Shown: positions 36,399 through 47,499 of the stretch, piece after piece | How the letters are laid out: each line of letters opens with the position of its first letter | How positions within the stretch are numbered: the stretch's first letter is position 1 | Assembly (NCBI GenBank): GCA_033002965.1 | Contig: JAURVB010012306.1 | Location: forward strand, 16,252-80,251 | DNA length: 64,000 bases | Reading direction: 5' to 3' | Origin: Piper betle | Taxonomy: Eukaryota > Streptophyta > Magnoliopsida > Piperales > Piperaceae | Notes under the pieces: model-generated | Databases searched by the model: none | The model's input: the letters and a program-made list of their open reading frames with translations, nothing else | What the model was told of the DNA's origin: nothing | Program-made: the position numbers and the translations under genes

Positions 36399-36532
36399 TC
36401 CATGACGCGACAAAGCTGACATCGCTTATCAGGTATGAACTCACCCTCCTCGTCGCTGACCTGCGCCGCTGCGAGCCCAAGAAGTTTGGTAGCCGCGGTG
36501 CCCACGCCAGGTTCCAGAAGTCGTACCGCTGA
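36399..36532 (+). pseudogene. 40S ribosomal protein S16 (uS9), C-terminal fragment, left arm
   Basis: Reads [20 protein letters not shown], then [14 protein letters not shown] and TGA: the last about 35 residues of cytosolic S16 (family ending [21 protein letters not shown]). Upstream, the sequence resembling the S16 interior is absent and is replaced by an unidentified frame (EDGVSHLAVSPVIASPSF) that is also kept in the other arm. Only a fragment, so it cannot make S16. Confidence 0.85.
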
Positions 36533-37044
36533 TGAAGCGCCTTGCTTGATTCATTCATTCTTGGCAATGGCTGCTTTCCATCATTTTGAGTTTTGTTTTG
36601 AATTCTGAAGCAGATTGATTGATCCGTTGAAGTTGCAAACTTTTTTCTTTTGGATTTTATATGGTAGCTTATATTTATGATGATTATGATGATGTTGTTT
36701 AGAATGTTTTTGGTTTGATTTCGACGATAAAATGTTGAGCTTTCATGATCAAAATGCTAGCACTTTCCTTATTGAGAGCTTTGCTCTTGTGGGTTGTTTT
36801 CATGGGATGGTTGCTTTGGTGGTTATTTTCGAGTTTTGTTTATAGTGTTGAAGGGGATTATCAGCTTGTATGATTGTGATGATGGTAATGATGTTAAGAC
36901 TATCATTGTGTGCTTGATTTTGTATTTAATTATTGAGCTTTTATGATCAACTGTGCGATCTGTGTGGGAAAATTTGAAGTTGTGTAGCTTATATGTCTTA
37001 TGATGATATTGTGACTATTGCATACTCGGGATCATTTTCTTTAT

Positions 37045-37188
37045 GTTGTTGCAGTTCTATTCTATTCGACAATAGCCAGATGGTTGGAAGACAACACTGC
37101 AAGGGTGGATTCTCTTGACAACTTGAAAAGATACAGAGGTGGATATAACATTTCAAACAAGCACTATTGGAGTTTAAGCTATTCTTCT
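37045..37188 (+). pseudogene. Exon of plant multi-pass membrane protein, left arm
   Basis: Reads VVAVLFYSTIARWLEDNTAR, then VDSLDNLKRYRGGYNISNKHYWS. A DNT..VD.L.N...Y..GY...NKHYW block is characteristic of a plant transmembrane protein family of unknown function. A helix precedes it. The 5' splice site that follows in the other arm (AGT|GTAAGC) is AGTTTAAGC here, so the exon could not be spliced normally. Confidence 0.6.
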
Positions 37189-37869
37189 CTTGCTTCTTTG
37201 AATCTGAATATGCATACAAAGGTGGATATAACATTTCAAACAGTTTTGAATAACATTTCAAACAAACACTTCGTTCTTGTTGCCACAATAGCTTGTGTTT
37301 GTGTATCTGATTTTTATTAACATGTCAGGGTACAGGGTGAGAGCAAAAGTTCTTGATTGTTATTTGAAGTGAGTCGTATGCAACACTCATTAAAACCTGC
37401 GTTGCTCCTTGTGATTTTTGTTTGTTGAAATTTGTGAATATTTTAGTTTGTGCTGAGCACTAGAATTGGGGTGAATGGCTTCACTCTTGATCTATCCCTT
37501 GGTTAATTTATCCTCACACATCCAGATATTAAGGTCTGCATTTCATTTAATAGTTGCAATGGCTTCTCACCTTGTGCATAATATGTTTGTTTTTTTAAAC
37601 AAATTCTTAAGAAGGGGAAAATTATTCTATTAACGACGGAAATGGCAAGAACTGGGATGAGCCAACAGCAAAGTGAGCAATTCACTCCCCATGCTGATTA
37701 AGGTTCAAATATGTCATGTATTTGATCTTTCTAATTAAGCCAAGGCACATCTTGTTTTTGTTCTTGTTCTTCGACTCCCATTTCAAGTGGCCTTGTACCT
37801 CTTCTCTTTGATTTGTATCAATTCCTTCAACTTGAGGAAGCCCTAGAATTCCTTCAATTTTGAAGTGGG

Positions 37870-38190
37870 CAAGAGCTTCCACGTGTTCATGTCTGGAGAT
37901 ATGATGGCATGCGAAGTCAAGCGAGATATACTCAGAACTGGAAACCCTGGTTGGAAAGATGAGGGAGGCTGGATTTAAGACGGAAAGAGATGTAGCGCTT
38001 TATGATGTGGAGGAGGAAGAGAAGGAGAGCATAATTAAGGTCCACAGCGAGAAGCTTGCAATAGCATTTGGGGTGAAAAGTACGGAACCTGGATCAGAAA
38101 TTAGGATCATGAAGAACTCAGAGTTCATTATTCTACATGTAAAAATATTCATAGCAATTGTAACAATGATTCCATACAATATGATTTTTT
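37870..38190 (+). pseudogene. PPR protein E+/DYW fragment (copy 1)
   Basis: One frame reads HVFMSGD, then (after a small shift) SEIYSELETLVGKMREAGF, VALYDVEEEEKES, HSEKLAIAFGV, PGSEIRIMKN, which is the E+ motif and the start of the DYW deaminase domain of an organelle RNA-editing pentatricopeptide protein. It then departs from the family before the CxxC and terminal DYW, so the deaminase zinc site is incomplete. No PPR repeats lie upstream. A fragment, directly followed by the tRNA-headed repeat at 38225. Confidence 0.85.
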
Positions 38191-38224
38191 AGGCTTACAT
38201 GATATATGGTTGTAGATGTTGGGA

Positions 38225-38515
38225 AATATTATGCATTTTGTGGATTCTAATCTTCTGTAATGTTATTGAATGACAATGATAATTTTTTGTCTATTTATAT
38301 TATTTTTAATATCATATCTTTGTCATTTTGAACACAACCATGATATATGATACATTTTTTTGTCTATTTATATAATTACAGCATCTCAAATTTTTATCAA
38401 ATATTGACTAAGTAGGATCTTGATGGATTCGAACCACCATCCCTAAAAAATTTCTTGAGTGCTCTGTTAATTTTGAGCTAAAGATCTACAACAGTTTAAG
38501 TCATTAAAAAACATA
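38225..38515 (-). repeat. tRNA-headed (SINE-like) repeat, copy 1
   Basis: About 290 bp shared with 41960-42245 and 56455-56735. On the minus strand a 73-nt tRNA-like head (38487-38415) has an A-box-like TAGCTC...AGAGC, a perfect B box GGTTCGAATCC (38435-38425) and a 7-bp acceptor pairing with one mismatch (AGATCTT/AAGATCC). The anticodon loop lacks the universal U33, so it is not a working tRNA. An AT-rich body of about 190 bp follows. Structure fits a SINE; I saw no clear target duplications. Confidence 0.6.
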
Positions 38516-39190
38516 AGCATATCATAACTAGTTGTAGCTGCTTCTCAAGTATTTCCCTGGCCCTTTGATGGAACTTGAGAGCCAAATCAACAAACACAGT
38601 TGTTTCAATAGAAAAGAGCAGTATTGTCCTCCAATGCTTCAGCAACAGTGTTTCTAATCCTATAACTACGTGTTCATTTTTTGCCTTTGCAAGAATCATC
38701 GTCAATATGTTGCTGATATTAATTGATCCCGCCGCAATACAAGAGCATAGCTTTCTTAATGAACTGCAAAAACAGCCACCTCGGATTTAGAAGTGACAGT
38801 GCTAGCTCTCAATTTTATAGTTCTAATATAAATTTTTAAATGTACTAAAAATGCACAGCCAAAGACTAGAGATGACAGGTAACTAATTAGGATATTAAAA
38901 AAATCTTACTAACAAATTCCTTTTTCCATGTCAGTCTTCCAAAGTGTTACATAATAAGATTTGTTGTCAACAAACAAGTTAATATAATTTTGTATCCACC
39001 TAGTGAAAATTTGTCAAGACTAAAAAATTGACAAAGAATGGTAACAATTCTGCAAAGTGAGAAATTTTGATGTCAAATAACATAGTTTTCAGATAATTTG
39101 TTGTAGCAAGTCTGGGAGCAGAGCATACATGGCAAGAAGCGTACAAAGTGGTGCACTAAATGAACATCAGAAGCAGAGATTTTTGGACCA
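38516..39190. other. Spacer within inverted-repeat region
   Basis: AT-rich, between the PPR fragment with its repeat and the right arm. No gene recognised; short frames on both strands lack features. Confidence 0.4.
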
Positions 39191-39194
39191 TGGT

Positions 39195-39545
39195 GACAAT
39201 TTGGACTTGCTTCTCTTTCTCTTATTAGAGCAAACAGATACTGCAAGAAGAAATAGTGCATATCCTAATCCACCCAAGAGCCATTCTACTCTAATTATGT
39301 AACCAAACCTGCCTGAGAAGGCTGTGGACTGCAAAACATAAGAAGATAAAAGGATCAATTGGTTAAATATTATTCATATTCAGATTCAAAAAAGTAGAGT
39401 GAAGAACAGCTTACACTCCAATAGTGCTTGTTTGAAATACTATATCCAGCTCTGTATCTATTCAAGTTGTCAAGAGAATCCACCCTTGCAGTGTTGTCTT
39501 CCAAGCGTCTAGCTATTGTTGAACAGAACAGCAACAACATAAAGA
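39195..39545 (-). pseudogene. Two exons of plant multi-pass membrane protein, right arm
   Basis: Minus strand. The exon ending at 39415 reads FMLLLFCSTIARRLEDNTAR, VDSLDNLNRYRAGYSISNKH, YWS, then donor GTAAGC. After an 86-bp intron (acceptor TTTTGCAG) the next exon begins at 39328: STAFSGRFGYIIRVEWLLGG, LGYALFLLAVSVC, SNKRKRSKSK. Phase is kept across the junction. Two hydrophobic segments and a basic tail. It is the better-preserved partner of 37045-37188, but no other exons of the gene are present. Family: plant transmembrane proteins of unknown function. Confidence 0.6.
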
Positions 39546-40400
39546 AAATGATCCTGAGTATGCAATAGTCACAATATCATCATAAGACATATAAGCTACA
39601 CAACTTCAAATTTTCCCACACAGATCGCACAGTTGATCATAAAAGCTCAATAATTAAATACAAAATCAAGCACACAATGATAGTCTTAACATCATTACCA
39701 TCATCACAATCATACAAGCTGATAACCCCCTTCAACACTATAAACAAAACTCGAAAATAACCACCAAAGCAACCATCCCATGAAAACAACCCACAAGAGC
39801 AAAGCTCTCAATAAGGAAAGTGCTAACATTTTGATCATGAAAGCTCAACATTTTATAGTCGAAATCAAACCAAAAACATTCTAAACAACATCATCATAAT
39901 CATCATAAATATAACTACCATATAAAATCCAAAAAGAAAAATGTTTGCAACTTCAACGGATCAATCAATCCACTTTAGAATTCTAAACAAAACTCAAAAT
40001 GATGGAAAGCAGCCATTGCCAAGAACGAATCAATCAAGCAAGGTGCATCATCAACGGTACGACTTCTGGAACCTGGTGAGAGCGCCATAGCTACCAAACT
40101 TCTTGGGCTCATATCGGCGCAGGTCCGCGACAGGGAGGGTGCAATCGTACCTGATGAGCGATGTCGGCTTCGTCACATCGTGGAGACCGGGCGATGGCCA
40201 GACAGCGGGGGGGAATGATCGGCGATGTTCTGGAGGTGACTGGTGGCGTCAATCGGCAGTGGTGCAGCACCGTAGGTGGCGTTCGCGACGGAGAAGGAGG
40301 GCAAGGCAATGACGGGTGAGACGGCCTTGAGTGGGAGATGAGAAACTCCATCTTCCGTCACTAGATTATTTATGGACGGCCATCCTTGTACGCAAGCCTT
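39380..40400 (-). repeat. Inverted duplication, right arm
   Basis: Reverse-complement partner of 36190-37205. Carries the S16 end, the same 500-bp non-coding spacer and the membrane-protein exon, in the same relative order. The outer end lies near CTATCCAACGGCAGG (about 40408), a word that also marks the hairpins of the C-rich elements further right. Confidence 0.88.
40051..40190 (-). pseudogene. 40S ribosomal protein S16 (uS9), C-terminal fragment, right arm
   Basis: Minus strand: [20 protein letters not shown], then [16 protein letters not shown] and TGA at 40053-40051. More changed than the left-arm copy at residues constant in S16 (LLVADP, RGARARF), and lacking the rest of the protein. 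Confidence 0.82.
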
Positions 40401-40445
40401 TTTCCAGCTGTAGGATTCTATCCAACGGCAGGAAATTAAATCTAG

Positions 40446-40660
40446 TGCCACAACCTCACCTTCCTGCTCCACATCTTCTCCCTCGCGCCGCTGCCACTTG
40501 TGCTACTTGAGCTCCGCCAGCCCAAGGCGCCGGACAAGTACATGCTCCAGCCAAAGGTCCGACTGCCGTCGGCATCGGTGATCAAGTGCTTTAGGATGTC
40601 ATGCGCACCTTCCTCCTCATCGTCCAGTCGCTCCAATTGTCGTCCTACCCGATTGTCAAG
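40446..40660 (+). pseudogene. Sterol C-4 methyl oxidase (SMO1-like) exon fragment
   Basis: First frame: HIFSLAPLPLVLLELRQPKA, then PDKYMLQPKVRLPSASVIKC. After a shift near 40590, second frame: VMRTFLLIVQSLQLSSYPIV, then AAG|GTCTCC, a possible donor. This matches the order in plant methylsterol monooxygenase 1 (FSL.PLP.V..EL, YK.QPKV..S, CYKDVM..F....PLQL.SYP). The histidine clusters that bind iron lie further on in the protein and are absent. A frameshifted fragment. Confidence 0.7.
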
Positions 40661-41941
<1,281 letters not shown>

Positions 41942-41959
41942 GCTTTGTAATAAAAGATG

Positions 41960-42245
41960 TCATTATCCTACAGCATATAATCTTTTGTAATGTTATTGAA
42001 TAACGATGATAATTTTTTGTCTATTTATATTATTTTTAATATCATATCAATGTCACTTATAACACAACTATGATATATCATGCTTTTTTTTATCTGTTTA
42101 CATAATTATAATATTTCAAATTTTCATCAAATATTGACTAAGTAAGATCTTAATAATATCGAATCACCATTCCTAAAGAATTTCTTGAATGCTCTGCCAA
42201 TTTTAAGTTAAAGATCCACAAAAATTTAAGCTATTGAAAAATATA
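41960..42245 (-). repeat. tRNA-headed (SINE-like) repeat, copy 2
   Basis: Copy of the repeat at 38225. The 73-nt tRNA-like head is 42217-42145 on the minus strand; acceptor GGATCTT pairs with AAGATCT. The B box has decayed (GATTCGATATT). Confidence 0.58.
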
Positions 42246-42801
42246 AGCTGACGATGCTAATCACGTGCAGGTCAATCTCAAGAAGTATACCCATTACATA
42301 TCACCTGCAGTCCTGGAAGCTGTGCCATTCTTGGAGATCCCGAGGTCTAATCTTCATATGTAAATGCATTTTTACTGCTATCCTACATAAGTTAATGAAC
42401 AAAGAGCTCCATAAAATGGGGAAGAAATGAAAAAATATCTAGCCATACATAAGTGAGGTTCTTAAAGTGAAAAAAATGATACCAACAAGACAAACAATTT
42501 TGAAGCTAAAGCAAACGAAAAAAAAATTATAAAAACAGAAAAGCAGGATAATCCACAGATTGAATTATCTTCATTGATAAAAGTTGTTACATTAAGCAAG
42601 AAGCATACACCGACATCTAAGGCTCAAGAAAAAATATGCTTCTGTGAAGAAAACAGCATAGAAATGCATTTCATATAAAATCAGGATCTAAGCAGAGGTG
42701 AGTATGGAACAAGTCATCTATAGCACCAGTATGTTTTGGAATGGACTATGGAATAAGAAAAATTGGATAGTTCTTATAAGAAATATTCAATTTGAGCAAA
42801 C

Positions 42802-43862
42802 CTCTGACTCTAGCACGTCTTCCTCCCAATTAAGCCCAACAATAGCAGAACTGAGAGATTTAGTGCTCCTAAACAACTTTCCGTCCTGTATTGACACAAT
42901 TACATTATATCATGCACTCACAAGTGGTACCAAAAGCTTAGTTCACACATGCCTACATATATCGAAGTAATCAATTGGGGTACGCTAAAAGTATAGCCCT
43001 TAACAACCGAAGTTTGTAAACGCCTATACCAGTCCATAAACATTGATAAATCTTAACAACCGCAAATCCACTGAACAGCTGATCAGGCTCATGCTGCTGA
43101 TAAATTGATTTGGAAGGAAAATATCTAGTGTCCCTTCGTGCTCCCATATTATTTGAAGTTGAATGAGTGATAATGAATTTTTGAGAACTTCAAGCACACT
43201 CCATATGCAGTTTGGTGCAGCAAGAAACTTAAGAATTTGAAAATAGCAGTCTAAGGTGTTAGTGTTACCCACTTTGACGTCATGGAGAGAAATGGACCCA
43301 TCTTCAAGTCCAACCGCTATTGCTTTTCCATCTGGTGTCCGGCATAAGGACGAAATGCATCTTCCTAAAGGGTTAGAACTAATCAGTACATCCAAAGTGA
43401 TAACTAATCAAGAAAAATGGTGATAACATGGCTATCCACAAGGGCTGTTACGCCAAATAAATCATCTCATCTAGTGCGATCTTCAAATAACTCCAACACC
43501 TTCATACATCAGGGGTTCATATGCCTCGCTATTCCATTCCAACGACACCAAATTTCTATTTTGATTCCTTAATTGTAAAAATTTGTTTTAAAAAAATCGC
43601 AGTAATACAACTGACCAAAGGACATAATTTACCTGAGCTTTATTGCAATAAGAAACACTTTGTCTTTGATGTGCCCAGGGAATTATAAATTAAATACACA
43701 AAGACCACATCAAAGATCGAATTCAGAAACATCAAAACAGGAGGGTGGGGGAGTACCGGGAGAGACAGTCCATATCCTCTGCAAGTTGAAACGGTGAAGC
43801 AGAATCTTGGAGTCCTCCGTAACCATGGCCAGCAAAGCCTTCTCCGGATTCCATTCCGCTAG
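42802..43862 (-). pseudogene. APC4 (anaphase-promoting complex subunit 4), exons 1-3 only
   Basis: Three exons with consistent splice sites and phase. Exon 1, about 43862-43757: [35 protein letters not shown]. Exon 2, 43364-43273: [31 protein letters not shown]. Exon 3, 42885-42802: DGKLFRSTKSLSSAIVGLNW, EEDVLESE. This is the first WD40-like part of APC4, a scaffold of the APC/C ubiquitin ligase. CWRPDG has become CRTPDG. I found no certain exon 4 before the repeat at 42245, and the true N terminus is replaced by C-rich sequence (43863-43918), so this is about 100 codons of a protein that is normally several hundred residues. A captured or truncated fragment. Confidence 0.85.
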
Positions 43863-44072
43863 CTGAGGTGCGGGGGCCGGGCGGTGGGGCGGCGAAGGGG
43901 AGGGAGAGGGTGGTGGCTGCAGCATATATGTTTTTTATCGTTGGATGAGTTTTTAACGGTAGATGAAAACTACATCGCTGCAGCACATACTCATATATAT
44001 ATATATATATATATATAAATGTTACCCTACGTTGCATCAAAATGGAGCGTATTGGCGGTATTTTTATTCTGA
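43863..44072. other. C-rich edge, GCTGCAGCA words and AT repeat
   Basis: A short pyrimidine-rich tract on the minus strand abuts the APC4 exon. Then come GGCTGCAGCATATA (about 43916), CGTTGGATGAG...AACGGTAGATG, CGCTGCAGCACATAC (about 43978) and an (AT)n run to 44017. The same words flank the element at 54062, so this looks like the terminal zone of the modular family. Confidence 0.55.
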
Positions 44073-45110
44073 GCCGTTGGATGAAAATCCAACGGCCCAG
44101 ATCTGTTTTCATATTTTTCACCCCTCCCACATTTTTCTTGCGTCCACCTCCTTCCCACCGCCGCCGGATTCTGCCGCCCCTCGGCCCCGCCCTGCCCCAC
44201 CCCCACCCTCACCGCCACCCGACCCCACCCCGCCCTTGCCCTCACCCCCGGCCCTGCCCTCGGCCCTGGCGCCGCCCGCAGCAGCGGTCCCCGAACGGTC
44301 CAGCCCACAGCCGCAGTGCACCACCCTAGACCGCCACCTTCGGCCCCTGTCGCGGCCCGCGGCCGCAGGCCCCCGCGTTTCCCCCTCAGCCCCCACCCCC
44401 GTCTGGGAGAGCCGCTGCTCCCTGCCCCGCCAGGTGCCGAGCACCCCCCCCCCGCCCCTGCCCAAAGCCGCGGCCCCACCCCGCGGCGCAGCCCCGGCCC
44501 GCTGGCAGCTGGCGGCGAGGTCGCCGGCAGTGGGGTGGCGCAACAAAACACAAGGGGGGATATAAACAGGGGAGGGTAGTTTCGTAATAAAAATTTGACT
44601 CGATCCTGACTCGTATAAGTTTTTATTACGAAATAAATATTAAAAAATAAAAAAATTTGTAATAAAAACTTTCTTTTGTCCTGACTCGAGTTAATATTAC
44701 AAAATAATTTTTTAGAAAAATAAAATAATTTCATAAAAAAACTTGACTCGATCTCGACTCCTATCAAGTTAATATTATAAAATAAATTTTTAAAAAAACT
44801 TAACTCCGTCACCAAATAAATTTATTACAAAATGAATTTAAAAAGATAAAATAATTTTATAATAAAAACTTAATTCGATCTGACTCGAGTCAATAATATG
44901 AAATAAATTTTAAAAAATATAAAATAAATTTGTAATAAAAAGCTGACTCGATCATGTGCGGGATCGAGTCAAGTTTTTATTACAAAATAAATTTATTACC
45001 GAATAAATTTTTATTAAAAATAAATTTTAAAAAATAAAATAATTCCATAATAAATTATTTTAACTCGAGTCGGGATCGAATAAAGTTTTTATTAAGAAAT
45101 TATTTATTTA
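44073..45110 (+). mobile_element. Modular hairpin/C-rich core/array element, unit 1
   Basis: Starts with a perfect 10-bp hairpin GCCGTTGGAT-GAAA-ATCCAACGGC (44073-44096). A C-rich core of about 470 bp (44110-44575) follows, with long runs of C and few G on this strand until its last part, ending GTGGCGCAACAAAACACAAGGGGGG. From 44577 an AT-rich array begins TAGTTTCGTAATAAAAATTTGACTCG and repeats TTGACTCGATCC..GACTCGAGT.AATATTA.AAATAAATTTT units to about 45110. Open frames through the core (Pro/Ala-rich one way, Gly/Arg-rich the other) are composition artefacts. No transposase. Confidence 0.65.
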
Positions 45111-45174
45111 ATTTTTTGTCGCCGCCTCAGGGCTGGATGGGCCTGCTGGGAAATACATGGCGCCAGTCTCATGT

Positions 45175-46391
45175 GGGACCAATAAAATTTTTATTACAAA
45201 CTTATTTTATTTTTTAAAATTTATTTCGTAATATTGACTCAATCTCGTGCAGGATCGAGTCAAATTTTATTACAAAATTATTTTATTTTATTTTTAAATT
45301 TATTTCATAATATTGACTCGATCTCGTGCGAGATTAAGTCAAGTTTTTATTATAAAAATTTTATTTTTTAATTTATTTCGTAACGGGTGGAGAGGGGGTC
45401 AGGGGGCGGCAGAAGGCGAGGCAGGGGCCTGGGCCGGTGGAGGGCATGGGGGCAGCGGGTGTGGGGGGACAGGGGGCAGGGTGTGGGTGGCGACGGGGAG
45501 GCGATCGGCAAGCGGCGATGTCGGTGGGGAGCGGTTCAAATTTTTATTTTATGTTATTTTATTTTAAAATTTTATTTCGTAAAATTGACTCGAGTAAGGA
45601 GCGAGTCAATTTTTTATTTTATTATATTTTATTTTTAAAATTTATTTTATAAATTTGACTCGAGTCAGGAACGAGTCAAATTTTTATTACGAAATTGCCA
45701 TCGCTCCTCTGTTCCTCGTCACGCCACAGCCGGCGACGATGCAGTGACGCCAGCGTGGAGGTGGCCAGGGCAGCAGACGGCGGGGAGGAGCTCGGTCGAC
45801 AGGCGGGGTGGCGGCGGGGGTGGGGGCGAAACAGACGGCCAGGGAGGGTGGCGGAAACAGGGCAGGGGCGAGCGGGGCCGCGGCGGGGGTGGGGCGAAAC
45901 AGGCGGCGGGGGGGCAGGGAACCGGGCGGGGGTGGGGGGAGGGGCTGCGGGCAGGGGTCGGGGGGGGTGCGAGGCGGCCAAAGGGGCTAGCAACGGGCTA
46001 AGATTAGGCATTTCGGGGACGAAATTCCCTAAGGTGGGTGGATTGTGAGATCCCTCAACTTAGTCCCACATCTAATACCTACTAGGAGAAGATCCTGTTT
46101 ATAAGTGAGAATGGACTATAGATCTTTTACTTCTGGGGTACCCATTTTAAAGAGATGACTTAGCCCATTACGTTGCACTTTGGGCTGGGTTATTACAGGG
46201 AGGTCGGGGGCAGGCTGCGGGCGGGGGCGCGGTGGCGGACGGGGCGGGGGAACCAGGGCAGGGGAGGGCTGCGGGCGGAGGCGGGATGGGGCCGGGGCCG
46301 GCGGGGCGGGGTGGCGCCGACGGGGCGGCGTGAACAGGGGGAGCGAACAAGTTGACAGTTTGATTTCAGCCGTTGGATTACGTTCCAACGG
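45175..46391 (-). mobile_element. Modular element, unit 2 (inverted relative to unit 1)
   Basis: Mirrors unit 1: an array in the opposite sense (45175-45370), a G-rich core (45371-45540), more array (45541-45690, GACTCGAG..GAGCGAGTCAA, ending TTTTTATTACGAAATTGCCA), a second G-rich core (45691-46005 and 46198-46350) and the hairpin CCGTTGGA-TTACGT-TCCAACGG (46370-46391). The second core is interrupted by an LTR fragment. Units 1 and 2 together form a foldback of about 2.3 kb with its centre near 45140. Confidence 0.62.
46010..46197 (+). repeat. Gypsy 3' fragment with short LTR
   Basis: ATTTCGGGGACGAAATTCCC, then a purine tract AAGGTGGGTGGAT, then TGTGAGATCCCTCAAC...GGGTTATTACA (46044-46197, TG...CA). 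The TTTCGGGGACGAAAT motif before the purine tract is typical of one group of plant gypsy elements. Only the extreme 3' end is present, inside a G-rich core. Confidence 0.6.
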
Positions 46392-46599
46392 TTGGAAAAT
46401 AAACTCCAATTCCCCCTTCCTTTAGGGTTGTTAAACGAGCGAACGAGCCGAGCTTAACTTATGCTCGAACTCGACTCGAATAACTCGAAGTTCGTTTGTG
46501 TCGACTCAAGATCAAACGAGTTTTGAATACATATGCTCAAAATCAATTCGAATATTTTTAAGCTGTTCGAGCTCAAATACGCTTAAACTGTTTAATTTT

Positions 46600-46810
46600 A
46601 ATGAGCTCGAGATCAGCTCGTTTGGGAGCTCGATACCAGCTCGTTTGGGAGCTCGATACCAGCTCGTTTGGGAGCTCGAAACCAGCTCGTTTAGGAGCTC
46701 GATACCAGCTCGTTTGGGAGCTCGAAACCAGTTCGTTTAGGAGCACGAAACTAGTTCGTTTAGGAGCTCAAAACTAACTCGATCATAAGGTCGAAAGTAA
46801 CTCGTTTAAG
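46600..46810. repeat. 23-bp tandem repeat, subterminal in hAT element
   Basis: Unit GAGCTCGATACCAGCTCGTTTGG, about eight copies, degenerating rightwards (GAAACCAGTTCG, GAAACTAGTTCG). Each unit contains the palindromes GAGCTC and AGCTCG. Subterminal repeats of this kind are where hAT transposases usually bind. Confidence 0.85.
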
Positions 46811-47490
46811 AAAAAAATATTCAGTTATAGAGATTGAAATTCACAAAAATAGTCTATATAAACTATCTTAATGATAAAAAGTTTTTTAAGTTTCAACCAT
46901 GTTTCATTTTTTTACAAAATACCTAAGACACCATTCAATAGTATATGTTTCCAAAAAGATAAAATACTTAGAATTATAAACCCAAAATTGAAAAAAACTA
47001 TCAAAAGTTTATATTTTATAGCCTTCATCCATATTTAGACAACTTTTATCCAACTTTCATCCTCGAAAATTATTTTTTAATAAATATCATTTATTGTGAG
47101 ATATTAAATTAAATAACAATAAACAAATTTTGTAAAAATAATAAATGTATTCTAGTATCATCCCCAATGAATTAAATTTGTAATAACTACCAAAGACATA
47201 ACAAGTTAACAACTATCAAAAGTAGATATTAAAATTTTAAACATACCTTTTGTTTAAATGTGTGATACAAAACCAATCAATAGAATTTGATATTAATGAA
47301 CACTATTTCACTTTTGGATCTGAAAAATTAAATATAAAAATTAAGATATAGTCACATTTCAACTTACTTCATAAATAGTATTATAACATCAAAATATAAA
47401 AATAATTTAAAAATACAATCATGACAATACAAATAAGGAAATGCAATATTCACTATTAAATAGCAAGCGCTTAGGAGTAAAATATACAAT
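46811..47490. other. AT-rich interior of hAT element
   Basis: Non-coding AT-rich DNA between the subterminal repeats and the end of the transposase gene. Confidence 0.5.
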
Positions 47491-47499
47491 ATAATTCAT

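Larger units (their letters stand above)
36190..37205 (+). repeat. Inverted duplication, left arm
   Basis: Reverse complement of about 39380-40400, separated by 2.2 kb. Landmarks seen in both arms in mirrored order: GATGGAGTTTCTCATCT, GTACGACTTCTGGAACCTGG or its complement, TTGATTGATCCGTTGAAGTTGCAAAC, GGATTTTATATGGTAG, GGGTTGTTTTCATGGGATGG, ACAACACTGCAAGGGTGGAT, AAACAAGCACTATTGGAGT. The arms have diverged by many substitutions and small indels, so this is not a recent event. Confidence 0.88.

Noticed and set aside
42262..42345. Coding-like stretch on the plus strand (VNLKKYTHYISPAVLEAVPF) or an APC4 exon 4 on the minus strand (PRMAQLPGLQ)
   Set aside because: Both readings are short and mutually exclusive. 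I could not match either to a family well enough to call it.
44118..44579. Long Pro/Ala-rich and Gly/Arg-rich frames in C-rich cores (also 45695-46048, 51636-52232, 53484-54032, 54125-54700)
   Set aside because: Several frames overlap on both strands, as expected from high GC with no TA-rich stops. None has a domain, and they are not conserved in frame between homologous units.
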